DNA of 64,000 nucleotides from Arthrobacter zhaoxinii. GTDB taxonomy: Bacteria > Actinomycetota > Actinomycetes > Actinomycetales > Micrococcaceae. Location of the stretch: the NCBI RefSeq assembly GCF_025244925.1, contig NZ_CP104275.1, positions 2,356,001-2,420,000 on the forward strand. Reading direction: 5' to 3'. Below are positions 53,850 to 64,000 of the stretch, one piece after another (position 1 is the stretch's first letter; every line of letters starts with the position of its first letter). Position numbers and translations under genes: made by a program. Below the pieces are notes generated by a model, which saw only the letters and a list, made by a program, of their open reading frames with translations, had not been told where the DNA came from and did no database searches.

Positions 53850-54835
53850 TGGAGCACGCTTTCCATGGCAGCGGTATTCGCAGCCATCCACTCCAGGTAG
53901 TCCAGCCCCTCGGGCAGGGTTTCGGAGAAGTCCACCACGGGGACATCTGCGTCCAGTGCGGTTTGGCGCACTGCCTCGGTCTGGGAGGTGGAGGTCTGTT
54001 CGTTGTAGCCAAGGAAGGCGATCGAACCGCCGGCCACCAGGTCCTGCATTTCCTTCAGCACCTGCGGCGGAACGTCCGCGCCTTCCTCCACGGCTTCGGT
54101 GAAATCCGAAGGCGTGGCGTTGTGCAGCCCTGCGGCTTCCACCAGGTAGTCGGGCACCGGTTCGGTCAGGGCGACGTCGCGTCCTCCCGAAGCTTCCCGA
54201 AGCGCGGCGAGGGAGGCGTTGATGTCCGCGATGCCCTCGTTGAACTCGGCGGTGTTGCTGCGGAACTCCTCGACGGCGCCGGCGTCCAGTTCGCCGAGGC
54301 GTTCGGCTGCGGCGTGCGCGAGCCGCTGCATGGCCTCGGGGCTGTACCAGACGTGCTCGTTGAAGGAGCCGTGGCTATGGCCGTGGTGGTCTGCGCCTTC
54401 GTCGTGGTGCTCTTCACCTTCGGCGTGGTGCTCTTCGCCCTCGGCGGATCCCGAGTCCTCGAGACCGGAAAGCTCGACGGCGTTGAGGATGTTCTCCGCG
54501 GGGATGCCTTCGTCGGCTGCGAGCTTCTCCAGGAAGGTGTCATAGCCGCCGCCGTTGAGCACCACCAGGTCCGCCTTCGACACCGCCAGCCGGTCCCGGG
54601 CCGTGGCCTCGTAGGAGTGCGGATCCTGGCTGGGCCGGTCAATCAGGGCCGTCACGTCGACGTTGTCCCCGCCGATCCCGGCAAGGATGTTGCCGTAGAC
54701 ATCGGTGGATGCCACCACGCGGATGACGCCGTCGCTACCCTCGGTTTCGCCGCCGTCGCCGCCGGCACAGCCCGTCAGGGCCAGCGCTGCTGCGGCTAGG
54801 AAGGTTCCGGCCAGGCGGACGGGCAAGCGGTGCAT
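53846..54835 (-). CDS. znuA: Zinc-binding ABC transporter lipoprotein with His-rich loop
   Basis: A 329-residue TroA-type binding protein with a lipoprotein signal (LALTGC, about Cys23). The chelating region has DPHSYEATARDR and, between residues about 135 and 165, a dense Glu/His/Asp loop (EGEEHHAEGEEHHDEG, then HHGHSHG), which is the zinc-scavenging loop of ZnuA proteins. A small palindrome that may be a Zur operator lies about 80 bases upstream of the start. Confidence 0.92.
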   Translation of the reverse strand: MHRLPVRLAGTFLAAAALALTGCAGGDGGETEGSDGVIRVVASTDVYGNILAGIGGDNVDVTALIDRPSQDPHSYEATARDRLAVSKADLVVLNGGGYDTFLEKLAADEGIPAENILNAVELSGLEDSGSAEGEEHHAEGEEHHDEGADHHGHSHGSFNEHVWYSPEAMQRLAHAAAERLGELDAGAVEEFRSNTAEFNEGIADINASLAALREASGGRDVALTEPVPDYLVEAAGLHNATPSDFTEAVEEGADVPPQVLKEMQDLVAGGSIAFLGYNEQTSTSQTEAVRQTALDADVPVVDFSETLPEGLDYLEWMAANTAAMESVLQ

Positions 54836-54914
54836 AAGGTTCGATCCCAGGTTAGGCGGTTGGTTGCAGAATGCCGCCCCGGCACCGCCGAAGCATTTTC
54901 AGCATAGCCTAAAC

Positions 54915-54927
54915 GCGAATCGTTCGC
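54915..54927. promoter_or_regulatory. Candidate Zur operator upstream of znuA
   Basis: GCGAA-TCG-TTCGC is a perfect five-base inverted repeat lying in the znuA promoter region on the minus strand, where a TATGCT-like -10 follows. Zur boxes have a similar A/T-rich core, but the match is not exact. Confidence 0.35.
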
Positions 54928-54929
54928 AT

Positions 54930-55994
54930 CTAGAGGCTCTCGCCGGTGCGGCGGAAGCCTTGGGCCTGGGTGGCGTCCCGGATCTCGCCGACAAGCTGTT
55001 CGATGATGTCCTCCAGGAACAGCACGCCGCGGGTGGTTCCGTCCGGCCCCAGGACCCGGGCGAGGTGGGATCCGGTCCGCTGCATAACGGCCAGGGCATC
55101 TTCGATTTCGTCATCGAGGCGCAGGTTGGCCAGGGTGCGGACCTTGTTCTCCGTGATGGGCCGCTCATAGGCTTCCAGCGGGATGGACATCACGTCCTTC
55201 AGGTGCATGTAGCCCGTGAGGTTTCCGGCGTCGTCAACAAGGACGAACCGGGAGAAACCGGTCCGGGCCACCGCCCGCTCGAATTCCGCGGGTGTGGAGT
55301 CCGTTCCCAGGCTCACTAGTTCGTCCAGTGGCACCATGACGGTTCCCGCGGTCTGCCCCGAGAATTCGAGGGCACCGGAGATCAGGCCGGAATCGTCGTC
55401 CACGGTCCCGTGCTTCGTGGATTCCTCCACAATGGACTGCATCTCCTCGAGCGTGAACGCGGAGGCAACCTCGTCCTTGGGGGTAATGCCCATCAGCCGC
55501 AGGGCGTGGTTCGCGAGCCAGTTGAGGCTGCCGATCACCGGCCGGACGAGCTTCGAAATGAAGACCAGGGGCGGGGCCAGCAGCAGCACGGCACGGTCCG
55601 CGACGGACACCGAGATGTTCTTCGGGACCATTTCGCCGATGGTGACGTGCAGGAAGGTGACCAGCAGCAGCGCGATCAGGAACCCGGCGCCGTCCGCTGC
55701 TTCGGCCGGGAGGCCCACGGCCTTCAGCGGCGTTGACAGCAGGTGGTGGATGGCCGGTTCGGCCACCGACAGGATGAGGAGGGAACAGACCGTGATGCCC
55801 AGCTGGGCGCAGGCCAGCATCAGGGAGACGTGCTCCATGGCCCACAGTGTGGTCTTGGCGCGCTTGGACCCTGCTTCGGCGTAGGGCTCGATCTGGCTGC
55901 GGCGCGCAGACATCACGGCGAACTCGCTGCCAACGAAGAAGGCGTTGCCGAGCAGCAGGACCACCAGCCAGAAGATTCCAGCCACGTCGCTCAT
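54930..55994 (-). CDS. CNNM/DUF21-CBS membrane protein (second copy)
   Basis: A 354-residue hemolysin-C/CNNM family protein: an N-terminal DUF21 domain with four membrane helices (GEMVPKNISVSVADR is the conserved PKN motif) and a C-terminal CBS pair (VVSLGTDSTPAEFERAVARTGFSRFVLVDD; GVLFLEDIIEQLVGEI). Family members are linked to magnesium or cobalt efflux and metal stress. It overlaps its upstream paralogue by four bases. It lacks the C-terminal CorC/HlyC domain found in the partner. Confidence 0.88.
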   Translation of the reverse strand: MSDVAGIFWLVVLLLGNAFFVGSEFAVMSARRSQIEPYAEAGSKRAKTTLWAMEHVSLMLACAQLGITVCSLLILSVAEPAIHHLLSTPLKAVGLPAEAADGAGFLIALLLVTFLHVTIGEMVPKNISVSVADRAVLLLAPPLVFISKLVRPVIGSLNWLANHALRLMGITPKDEVASAFTLEEMQSIVEESTKHGTVDDDSGLISGALEFSGQTAGTVMVPLDELVSLGTDSTPAEFERAVARTGFSRFVLVDDAGNLTGYMHLKDVMSIPLEAYERPITENKVRTLANLRLDDEIEDALAVMQRTGSHLARVLGPDGTTRGVLFLEDIIEQLVGEIRDATQAQGFRRTGESL

Positions 55995-57382
55995 CGGATG
56001 CCTTCCCTGCGTGCCGGCCGCTCCGCGGACCGTTCGGCGCTGTCCTCGTCTTCAATGTGTTCTGGCTGCTGCCCCGAGGCGGCACCCTCTTCGGCGGGAA
56101 TGAAGCTCACGCGGTCAATCCGCCGCCCGTCCATGCGCTCGACTTCCAGCACGCCGCCGGGTACGGGCACACGGTCACCCGCTTCGGCGATGCGGCCCAG
56201 TTCGGCCATGATGTATCCGCCCACGGTTTCGTAGCCGGCTTCGTCGGGCATCCGCAGCAGCGGAACCAGGGCGGACACTTCATCCGGCCGCATGATTCCC
56301 GGGAAGAACCAGGCACCGGAGGCGCTTTGCAGTACTCCGGGCTTGGCCTTGTCATGCTCGTCGGACACTTCGCCCACGATCTCCTCCACCAGGTCCTCCA
56401 AGGTGGCGACGCCGGCCGTGCCGCCGTATTCGTCGAGGACGACGGCGAGCTGCAGGTTGGCATTGCGCAGCTCGGAGAGCAGCGAGTCCAGGTGGACCGT
56501 TTCCGGCACCCGGAGAATTTCGCTCATGATCGCAGCCGCGGGCAGCGTTGCCCGCCGGCTGCGGGGTACGGCCACGGCCTTCTTGACGTGGACCACGCCG
56601 CGGATGTCGTCGGGGGAATCCCCGAGCACCGGGAAGCGGGAGTAGCCGGTGCGCCGGGCGGCCTCGATGACGTCAGCCACGGGCTGCTCTGCATCGATCG
56701 TTTCGAGCCGGATGCGCGGAGTCATCACGTCGGCGGCGGTCCGGCCCGCGAAGGAGAAGGTCCGGGACAGGAAGTCGGCGGTGCCCTTGTCCAGGGTGCC
56801 CATTTCCGCGGACCGGCGTGCCATGGAGGACAGTTCCGAGGGGGTGCGCGCTCCGCTGACCTCTTCCTTCGCCTCCAGGCCGAAGAGGTGCAGGATCTTA
56901 TTGGCGAAACCGTTCAGCAGGAGCACGGCGGGCTTGAAGACCACGGTGAACGCCAGCTGCGGCCGGGCCAGCGCCTTGCCGATGCGGAACGGCATGGCGA
57001 TGGACATGTTCTTGGGGATCAGTTCACCCAGCAGCATGGACAGGAAAGTAGCCAGGATCATCGCCACGGTCACGGAGACAGACGTGACGGCCACGGGCGG
57101 CAGCCCGAGGGCCGCGAGCGGGCCCTCCAGCAGTCGGCCGACGGAGGGCTCCATCACAAAGCCCGTCAGCAGGGTGGTCATGGTGATGCCCAGCTGGCAG
57201 CTCGAGAGCTGGGTGGAGAGGGTGGTCAGGCAGCGCAGCAGCGGTTCAGCCGCTTTGTCGCCGTTCTCCACGGCCCGCCGGACGGACGGCTGGTCCAGTG
57301 CCACCAAGGCGAATTCCACGGCAACGAAGAATCCGGTACCGAGGATCAGCAGCAGGCCAAAGAGCAGGTAGAGCCACTCCAT
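55991..57382 (-). CDS. CNNM/DUF21-CBS-CorC membrane protein (first copy)
   Basis: A 463-residue paralogue with the full set: DUF21 (GELIPKNMSIAMPFRIG), two CBS domains (MTPRIRLETIDAEQPVADV; AVVLDEYGGTAGVATLEDLVEEIVGEV) and a C-terminal CorC/HlyC domain (AGYETVGGYIMAELGRIAEAGD). Start ATG at 57382 with GGGGGAG upstream. The pair is typical of actinobacteria and probably maintains divalent-cation balance, here next to the zinc uptake genes. Confidence 0.9.
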   Translation of the reverse strand: MEWLYLLFGLLLILGTGFFVAVEFALVALDQPSVRRAVENGDKAAEPLLRCLTTLSTQLSSCQLGITMTTLLTGFVMEPSVGRLLEGPLAALGLPPVAVTSVSVTVAMILATFLSMLLGELIPKNMSIAMPFRIGKALARPQLAFTVVFKPAVLLLNGFANKILHLFGLEAKEEVSGARTPSELSSMARRSAEMGTLDKGTADFLSRTFSFAGRTAADVMTPRIRLETIDAEQPVADVIEAARRTGYSRFPVLGDSPDDIRGVVHVKKAVAVPRSRRATLPAAAIMSEILRVPETVHLDSLLSELRNANLQLAVVLDEYGGTAGVATLEDLVEEIVGEVSDEHDKAKPGVLQSASGAWFFPGIMRPDEVSALVPLLRMPDEAGYETVGGYIMAELGRIAEAGDRVPVPGGVLEVERMDGRRIDRVSFIPAEEGAASGQQPEHIEDEDSAERSAERPARREGIR

Positions 57383-57870
57383 CTCAGCACTCCCCCGTCA
57401 TCGGGGCGGGCTGCCGCTGCTTTGGACAAAGGAAAGGAAACCCTGCACGAAACCGTTCAGACGGAGGGTGGTCGGCCGCAGCCGGACTGGAAGGCTCCAA
57501 TGAAGCGGCACGCTGACGCGGGGCCGTGGGGATGCGGGCGTTGCCGGCTCGGGGCGCAGGGGCTGCGGCAACCGCAGTCCGTGACGCAGGCCGGCGCCTA
57601 GAGAAACTGTCCATAGAAAATTCAGTTTACAGGTTTGCTCCCGCCCCGCCACAGCAGCATTTTCCGCCGGTCAGCCGCGCGCACCGCCGGGCAAAGCCTG
57701 CCGGGCGCTTCACAGAGGGGTGCGGGATTGGCCACATCTTCGCCTATGTCACTAGACTGGCATGAAGTCTCGGTCACTGCGCACCGGGCCGCACCAGTAC
57801 TTGAGGCGGAAGCGCTCAGAACATGGTGCCATCACGGCGAACGGCAACTCATGGAAGAGGCGTATATCTA
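57383..57870. promoter_or_regulatory. Upstream region of kgd
   Basis: These 488 bases hold no credible gene, only low-scoring frames in the same C/G-rich context. A TTGGCC (57728) and TAGACT (57753) 19 bases apart could be the kgd promoter, giving a leader of about 105 bases. Strong signals are absent. Confidence 0.35.
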
Positions 57871-60800
57871 GTGCCAGACCAATCCAACCACCGCCTGCCG
57901 GAGGAATTCGGCGGCAACGAGTGGCTTGTCGATGAACTGTACGAACAGTATTTGTCGAACAAGGACTCCGTTGACAAGAAGTGGTGGAGCATCTTCGAAT
58001 CCTTCAAGGCAGAAGACTCCCAGTCCGGCAACGGATCCAACGGCAAAGCCGCCGCTCCCGAGGACACCCGGCCGGCCACGCGCAAGCTGCCGGTGGTGAA
58101 GGCCGAGACAACCGCACCCAACGCACCCAAGGCATCAGGCGAGTCCCCCGCTGCAACGCAGCAGTCGGGCAAGCCGCCGGTAGCCAAGGAACCGGCCAAG
58201 GCCGAGCCCGCTCCGGCTGCGAAGACCGAGCCCAAGGCAGTGCCCATTCCTGCGCAGCTGCCCAAGACCCAGCCCAGCGCGGCGGCTGCGGAAGAGGACA
58301 AGGTCACCGTGCTCCGCGGTCCGGCCAAGGCGATTGCCACCAACATGGACCTCAGCCTGAGCGTTCCCACGGCAACCACCGTGCGTGCGGTTCCCGCCAA
58401 GCTGCTGATCGACAACCGCATTGTCATCAACAGCCACCTGGAGCGTGCACGGGGCGGAAAGATTTCCTTCACCCACCTGCTGGGTTACGCCATCATCCGC
58501 GCGGCCGCACAGTTCCCCTCCATGAACGTGTTCTACGACGAGGTGGACGGCAAGCCCGTGGCTGTCCAGCCCGCACACGTGAACTTCGGCCTCGCCATTG
58601 ACATGCCGAAGCCGGACGGCACCCGCCTGCTGGTGGTGCCGAACATCAAGAAGGCCGAAACGCTGAACTTCTCGGAGTTCTGGCACGCCTACGAAGACCT
58701 GGTCAAGCGTGCCCGCAGCGGCAAGCTCGGGGCCGACGACTACCGCGGCACCACCATCTCCCTGACCAACCCCGGCGGCATCGGGACCGTACACTCGGTG
58801 CCCCGCCTCTCCAAGGGCCAGGCCGCGATCATCGGCGCCGGTGCCCTCGAGTACCCGGCCGAGTTCCAGGGCGCCAACGAGAAGATCCTGGCCCAAAACG
58901 CCATCAGCAAGATCATCACGCTGACCTCCACCTATGACCACCGTGTCATCCAGGGTGCCGGCAGCGGCGAGTTCCTGCGCATCATCCACCAGCTGCTGCT
59001 GGGTGAGCAGAACTTCTACGACGAGATCTTCGAATCCCTGCGGATCCCGTACGAGCCGGTCCGCTGGAGCCCCGACATCCAGGTCAACCCGGATGAGCAG
59101 ATCAACAAGGTTGCCCGCATCCAGCAGCTGATCCACGCCTACCGTGTCCGCGGCCACCTGATGGCGGACACGAACCCGCTGGAGTACGTGCAGCGCCGGC
59201 ATGCAGACCTGGACATCCTGAACCACGGCCTGACGCTGTGGGATCTGGACCGCGAGTGGCCCACGGGCGGCTTCGGCGGCAAGCCGATGCTCAAACTCCG
59301 CAAGATCCTCGGGGTGCTGCGGGACGCGTACTGCCGCACCTCGGGCATCGAGTACATGCACATCCAGGATCCGGAGGAGCGCCTCTGGTTCCAGGACCGC
59401 CTGGAGACCAAGTACACGAAGCCCACCCGCGAAGAGCAGCTGCGCATCCTCAGCAAGCTCAACGCTGCCGAGGCTTTCGAGACGTTCCTGCAGACGAAGT
59501 TCGTCGGGCAGAAACGCTTCTCCCTCGAAGGCGGCGAATCCCTGATTCCGCTGCTGGACGCCGTCATTTCCGGTGCTGCCGACGACGGCCTCGAGGAAGT
59601 CGGCATCGGCATGGCCCACCGCGGCCGCCTCAACGTCCTGACCAACATCGCCGGCAAGACCTACGCACAGGTCTTCCGTGAATTCGAAGGCACCCAGGAC
59701 CCGCGCAGCGTGCAGGGCTCCGGTGACGTGAAGTACCACCTCGGCACCGAGGGAACCTTCACTTCGGACAACGGGAAGCAGACCAAGGTCTACCTTGCGG
59801 CCAACCCGTCCCACCTCGAAGCCGGAGACTCCGTGCTGGAAGGCATTGTCCGGGCCAAGCAGGACCGCCTGGACAAAGGCGACGAGTTCCCGGTACTCCC
59901 GATCCTCGTGCACGGCGACGCCGCGTTCGCAGGCCAGGGCGTGGTGGCGGAAACGCTCAACCTCTCCCAGCTGCGCGGCTACCGCACCGGCGGCACCATC
60001 CACGTGGTCGTCAACAACCAGGTGGGCTTCACCACGTCCCCGACTTCCTCGCGGTCCTCGGTCTACTCCACCGACGTCGCGAAGATGGTCCAGGCGCCGA
60101 TCTTCCATGTCAACGGAGACGATCCCGAAGCGGTTGTACGGGTAGGCCAGATGGCCTACGAATACCGTCAGCGCTTCCACAAGGACGTTGTCATCGACAT
60201 GGTCTGCTACCGCCGCCGCGGCCACAACGAGGGCGACGACCCGTCGATGACCCAGCCGATGATGTACAGCCTGATCGAAGCAAAGCGCTCCGTCCGCAAG
60301 CTGTACACCGAGTCCCTGATCGGACGCGGCGACATCAGCCAGGACGAGGCAGAGCAGGCACTGCGCGACTACCAGGGCCGCCTCGAGCGCGTCTTCGCCG
60401 AGACCCACGCTGCCCAGACCTCGCCCATCCCGGTGATCACCAAGGATTCCGAAGCGGTTTCCGACCTGGAGCGCCCTGCTGCGCAGCAGGAAGGCACCAC
60501 GATCATCAAGCCGGCAAGCACCGCGGTGTCCCCCGAGGTCCTGGCACACATCGGCAAGGCCCACGTGGCCGTGCCGGAAGGCTTCACGGTCCACCCGAAG
60601 CTGAAGTCCCTGCTGGAAAAGCGCGAGCAGATGTCCCGCGAGGGCAACATCGACTGGGGCTTTGCCGAAATTGCCGCGTTCGGCTCCCTGCTGATGGAAG
60701 GCGTTCCCGTACGGCTCGCCGGGCAGGACTCCCGCCGCGGAACGTTCACCCAGCGCCATGCCGTCTTCCACGACCGTGCCACCGGCGACGAGTGGGTGCC

Positions 60801-61671
60801 GCTGGCTGAACTGGATCCGAACCAGGCAAAGCTGTGGATCTATGATTCCCTGCTCTCCGAATTCGCAGCCATGGGCTTCGAATACGGCTATTCCGTGGAG
60901 CGCCCGGACGCCCTGGTGCTGTGGGAGGCCCAGTTCGGCGACTTCGTCAACGGCGCACAGACCATCATTGACGAGTTCATCTCTTCAGCCGAGCAGAAGT
61001 GGGGCCAGCGTTCCTCGCTGGTGCTGATGCTCCCCCACGGCTACGAGGGCCAGGGGCCGGACCACTCGTCCGCCCGGATCGAGCGCTTCCTGCAGATGTG
61101 TGCCGAGGACAACATGATTGTTGCCAACCCGACGACGGGTGCCTCGCACTTCCACCTGCTGCGCCGGCAGGCCTACAGCCGTCCGCGCAAGCCCCTGGTG
61201 GTCTTCACCCCCAAGCAGCTGCTGCGCCTGAAGGCAGCGGCAACCTCGGTGGAGGAGTTCACGCACGGCGAGTTCCAGCCGGTTATCGGCGAGCACGCTG
61301 AACTGGACGCGAACGCCGTCGACCGCGTGCTGCTCGTCTCCGGCCGGCTCTACTACGATCTGCTGGCCAACCGCCAGAAGACCGGCGACGAGAAGACGGC
61401 CATCGTCCGCGTGGAGCAGCTCTACCCGCTCCCCGTGGAGGAAATCCGGGCCGCCGTGGCGAAGTACCCCAATGCGGATGTCGTCTGGGCACAGGACGAA
61501 CCGGCCAACCAGGGGCCCTGGCCCTTCATTGGCCTCAACCTGCCCCAGCACCTGGACGGCCGCCTGCGCCTGGTCTCACGGCCGGCGTCGGCATCCACCG
61601 CTACGGGCTCGGCCAAGCGCCACGCAGTGGAGCAGGACATCCTCGTGAAGAAAGCCTTCGAACGTCCGTAG
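57871..61671 (+). CDS. kgd: Multifunctional 2-oxoglutarate decarboxylase/dehydrogenase (Kgd/OdhA type)
   Basis: A 1266-residue protein of the actinobacterial type that fuses an E2-like succinyltransferase domain to an E1 domain. The N-terminus has [23 protein letters not shown], then an Ala/Pro/Lys-rich linker to about residue 160, the E2-like domain with [16 protein letters not shown], and from about residue 450 the E1 domain with [26 protein letters not shown] and [10 protein letters not shown] for thiamine diphosphate and metal binding. It supports the decarboxylase variant of the citric acid cycle. GTG start at 57871 with GAAGAGG nearby; the longer upstream frame is rejected. Confidence 0.95.
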   Translation: MPDQSNHRLPEEFGGNEWLVDELYEQYLSNKDSVDKKWWSIFESFKAEDSQSGNGSNGKAAAPEDTRPATRKLPVVKAETTAPNAPKASGESPAATQQSGKPPVAKEPAKAEPAPAAKTEPKAVPIPAQLPKTQPSAAAAEEDKVTVLRGPAKAIATNMDLSLSVPTATTVRAVPAKLLIDNRIVINSHLERARGGKISFTHLLGYAIIRAAAQFPSMNVFYDEVDGKPVAVQPAHVNFGLAIDMPKPDGTRLLVVPNIKKAETLNFSEFWHAYEDLVKRARSGKLGADDYRGTTISLTNPGGIGTVHSVPRLSKGQAAIIGAGALEYPAEFQGANEKILAQNAISKIITLTSTYDHRVIQGAGSGEFLRIIHQLLLGEQNFYDEIFESLRIPYEPVRWSPDIQVNPDEQINKVARIQQLIHAYRVRGHLMADTNPLEYVQRRHADLDILNHGLTLWDLDREWPTGGFGGKPMLKLRKILGVLRDAYCRTSGIEYMHIQDPEERLWFQDRLETKYTKPTREEQLRILSKLNAAEAFETFLQTKFVGQKRFSLEGGESLIPLLDAVISGAADDGLEEVGIGMAHRGRLNVLTNIAGKTYAQVFREFEGTQDPRSVQGSGDVKYHLGTEGTFTSDNGKQTKVYLAANPSHLEAGDSVLEGIVRAKQDRLDKGDEFPVLPILVHGDAAFAGQGVVAETLNLSQLRGYRTGGTIHVVVNNQVGFTTSPTSSRSSVYSTDVAKMVQAPIFHVNGDDPEAVVRVGQMAYEYRQRFHKDVVIDMVCYRRRGHNEGDDPSMTQPMMYSLIEAKRSVRKLYTESLIGRGDISQDEAEQALRDYQGRLERVFAETHAAQTSPIPVITKDSEAVSDLERPAAQQEGTTIIKPASTAVSPEVLAHIGKAHVAVPEGFTVHPKLKSLLEKREQMSREGNIDWGFAEIAAFGSLLMEGVPVRLAGQDSRRGTFTQRHAVFHDRATGDEWVPLAELDPNQAKLWIYDSLLSEFAAMGFEYGYSVERPDALVLWEAQFGDFVNGAQTIIDEFISSAEQKWGQRSSLVLMLPHGYEGQGPDHSSARIERFLQMCAEDNMIVANPTTGASHFHLLRRQAYSRPRKPLVVFTPKQLLRLKAAATSVEEFTHGEFQPVIGEHAELDANAVDRVLLVSGRLYYDLLANRQKTGDEKTAIVRVEQLYPLPVEEIRAAVAKYPNADVVWAQDEPANQGPWPFIGLNLPQHLDGRLRLVSRPASASTATGSAKRHAVEQDILVKKAFERP

Positions 61672-61681
61672 GCTAGGTTTG

Positions 61682-61717
61682 GGGTGGGGCGCTTCGGCGT
61701 CCCACCCTGTTTTTTTG
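61682..61717 (+). terminator. Intrinsic terminator of kgd
   Basis: GGGTGGGGCGC and GCGTCCCACCC form an 11-bp stem with a TTCG tetraloop, followed by TGTTTTTTT: a textbook intrinsic terminator eleven bases after the stop. Confidence 0.9.
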
Positions 61718-61734
61718 ATTTGAGAAGGTGACTA

Positions 61735-62334
61735 GTGGAACAACGCAGAATTCGGCTTGCTGCTGTAGGTGATGAGCTGCTGGCCGGACACGGGGATCCG
61801 CGCGCACTCGGCTGGCTCGGACGTGTCCTGGCGCGGACATCGCCCGAGAACGTCAATCTCCAGGCCTATAGCCTGGCAGCACCCAACGAGGGCACAGAGG
61901 CGCTGGCCAACCGCTGGCTCTCCGAGGCAGGACGACGGTTCGAACACGGCTGCGAGAACCGTCTGGTCATCGGCCTGTCGGACCGGGACCTTGACCTTGA
62001 CCTGAGCACGGCGCGAAGCCGCCTGAACCTGGCAAACATCCTGGACGGTGCTGCGCAGATGAGCATCAAGGTCTTCGTGGTGGGCCCTCCCCCGGGGCTT
62101 GACCCCGAACGGAACCGTAAGCTTGCGGATCTTTCCGCAGCCTTCGGAGACGTGACCACGCGGCGGAAGCACGTGTACGTTGACACCCTCAACCCGCTGC
62201 TGAACCACGAACAGTGGCGCACCGATCTGGCCTCCAACGGCGGAACCCCCGGCCAGGCCGGCTACGGCCTGATGGCCTGGCTGGTGCTCCACCGCGGCTG
62301 GTACCAGTGGCTTGACCTGCCCGACATGAACTAA
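61735..62334 (+). CDS. SGNH/GDSL-fold protein lacking catalytic residues
   Basis: A 199-residue protein with the overall layout of GDSL hydrolases. The first block reads AAVGDELLAGHGD: Glu14 replaces the nucleophilic Ser. The last block reads SNGGTPGQAGYGLMAW, where DxxH is expected (DGIHPSAAGYALM in active relatives), so Asp and His are replaced by Asn and Thr. It is therefore probably a pseudoenzyme with a binding or regulatory role. No signal peptide is present, so it is cytoplasmic. GTG start with GAGAAGG upstream; it lies between two strong terminators as its own transcript. Confidence 0.78.
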   Translation: MEQRRIRLAAVGDELLAGHGDPRALGWLGRVLARTSPENVNLQAYSLAAPNEGTEALANRWLSEAGRRFEHGCENRLVIGLSDRDLDLDLSTARSRLNLANILDGAAQMSIKVFVVGPPPGLDPERNRKLADLSAAFGDVTTRRKHVYVDTLNPLLNHEQWRTDLASNGGTPGQAGYGLMAWLVLHRGWYQWLDLPDMN

Positions 62335-62358
62335 AACCCGGAGTCATAAAAAGACTCT

Positions 62359-62398
62359 GCAAAAAACCCTCCCGGCAACAGCCGGGAGGGTTTTTTGC
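62359..62398 (+). terminator. Intrinsic terminator after the SGNH-fold gene
   Basis: GCAAAAAACCCTCCCGGC pairs perfectly over 18 bases with GCCGGGAGGGTTTTTTGC across a four-base loop. A smaller hairpin, GAGTC-ATAAAAA-GACTC, lies immediately before it (62341-62357). Confidence 0.92.
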
Positions 62399-62585
62399 GT
62401 ATACCGGCGCGGATTAGCCGCGCCGGGCGCCCGAGGCGGCATAACGATCAGTTAACAACGTGTAACTTGTCTCACAGTGGAAACAATATGTGGTTAGTGT
62501 TGCTCCACATGTGGCGGTCATCACGGCCGCTTTGGGGGGCCATCATTGGTGGTTCCTGACTCCTCATCACCAGTTAGGACTACAG
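62399..62585 (+). promoter_or_regulatory. Upstream region of the peptide-type ABC gene
   Basis: An A/T-rich 187-base region with TTAACA (62452), TTGTCT (62468), CAATAT and a perfect 10-bp palindrome CCACATGTGG at 62505-62514. No single promoter pair could be fixed. AGGA lies about eight bases before the next ATG. Confidence 0.35.

Positions 62586-64000
<1,415 letters not shown>

Noticed and set aside
58135..60771. An 878-residue antisense frame over kgd
   Set aside because: Same codon-bias effect; the opposite strand encodes a conserved enzyme with all its motifs.

Overview
The window reads as chromosomal DNA of a high-GC actinobacterium, most likely a member of the Micrococcaceae close to Arthrobacter. 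The signs are strong G/C third-position bias, a fused decarboxylase/dehydrogenase of the Kgd type, a MurA with Asp instead of Cys in the active-site loop, NucS next to the ATP synthase locus, a Rho with a very large Asn/Arg/Asp-rich insertion, and the actinobacterial order thrB-rho-prfA-prmC-tsaC-(wall sugar genes)-atpBEFHAGDC-DUF2550. No prophage, insertion sequence, CRISPR array or rRNA operon was seen.

Layout. 1-2245: end of nucS, then nagA and a cold-shock gene with a long leader. 2269-3534 (minus): murA. 3619-11963 (minus): the whole ATP synthase operon, led by two small overlapping membrane genes and followed by a DUF2550 gene and a strong terminator. 12087-18035: a cell-envelope glycan locus with a polyprenyl-phosphate sugar-phosphate transferase and a membrane nucleotide-sugar dehydratase on the minus strand, and two GT2 glycosyltransferases plus an epimerase-like SDR on the plus strand. 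18043-30091 (minus): tsaC, prmC, prfA, rho, thrB, thrC, hom, lysA, argS. 30220-33105 (plus): a three-gene flavin electron-transfer module (FMN-binding lipoprotein, ApbE, NqrB/RnfD-FNR fusion). 33390-35135: a DUF222/HNH endonuclease-like gene; 35419-35491: tRNA-Arg(CCG). 35636-43229: a DUF6176 gene with a Gly/Ala tail, then a TetR regulator, a complete LivGFHMK-type ABC importer, a MaoC-like hydratase and a FabG-like SDR. 43346-49541: a GlxA/AraC-type regulator, a tiny membrane ORF, a WYL regulator and an HrpA helicase. 49538-51585: HIT, rhodanese and metallo-beta-lactamase-fold genes. 51717-54835: zur and znuBCA. 54930-57382: two CNNM/CorC transporter-like genes. 57871-64000: kgd, a degenerate SGNH-fold gene and the start of a peptide-type ABC substrate-binding lipoprotein that runs off the window.

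How the genes work together. Most of the window is core metabolism: energy conversion, aspartate-family amino acids, translation termination, 2-oxoglutarate oxidation and zinc homeostasis. Two regions look more specialised. The flavin module at 30220-33105 looks like a minimal NAD(P)H-to-exported-flavoprotein electron conduit. The TetR/ABC/MaoC/SDR region carries three copies of a near-perfect 14-bp palindrome (36343, 37105, 43290), one of them exactly filling the spacer of the SDR promoter, which ties the two divergent arms into one probable regulon. Several genes also have a -10-like hexamer six or seven bases before their start codon, which suggests widespread leaderless transcription.
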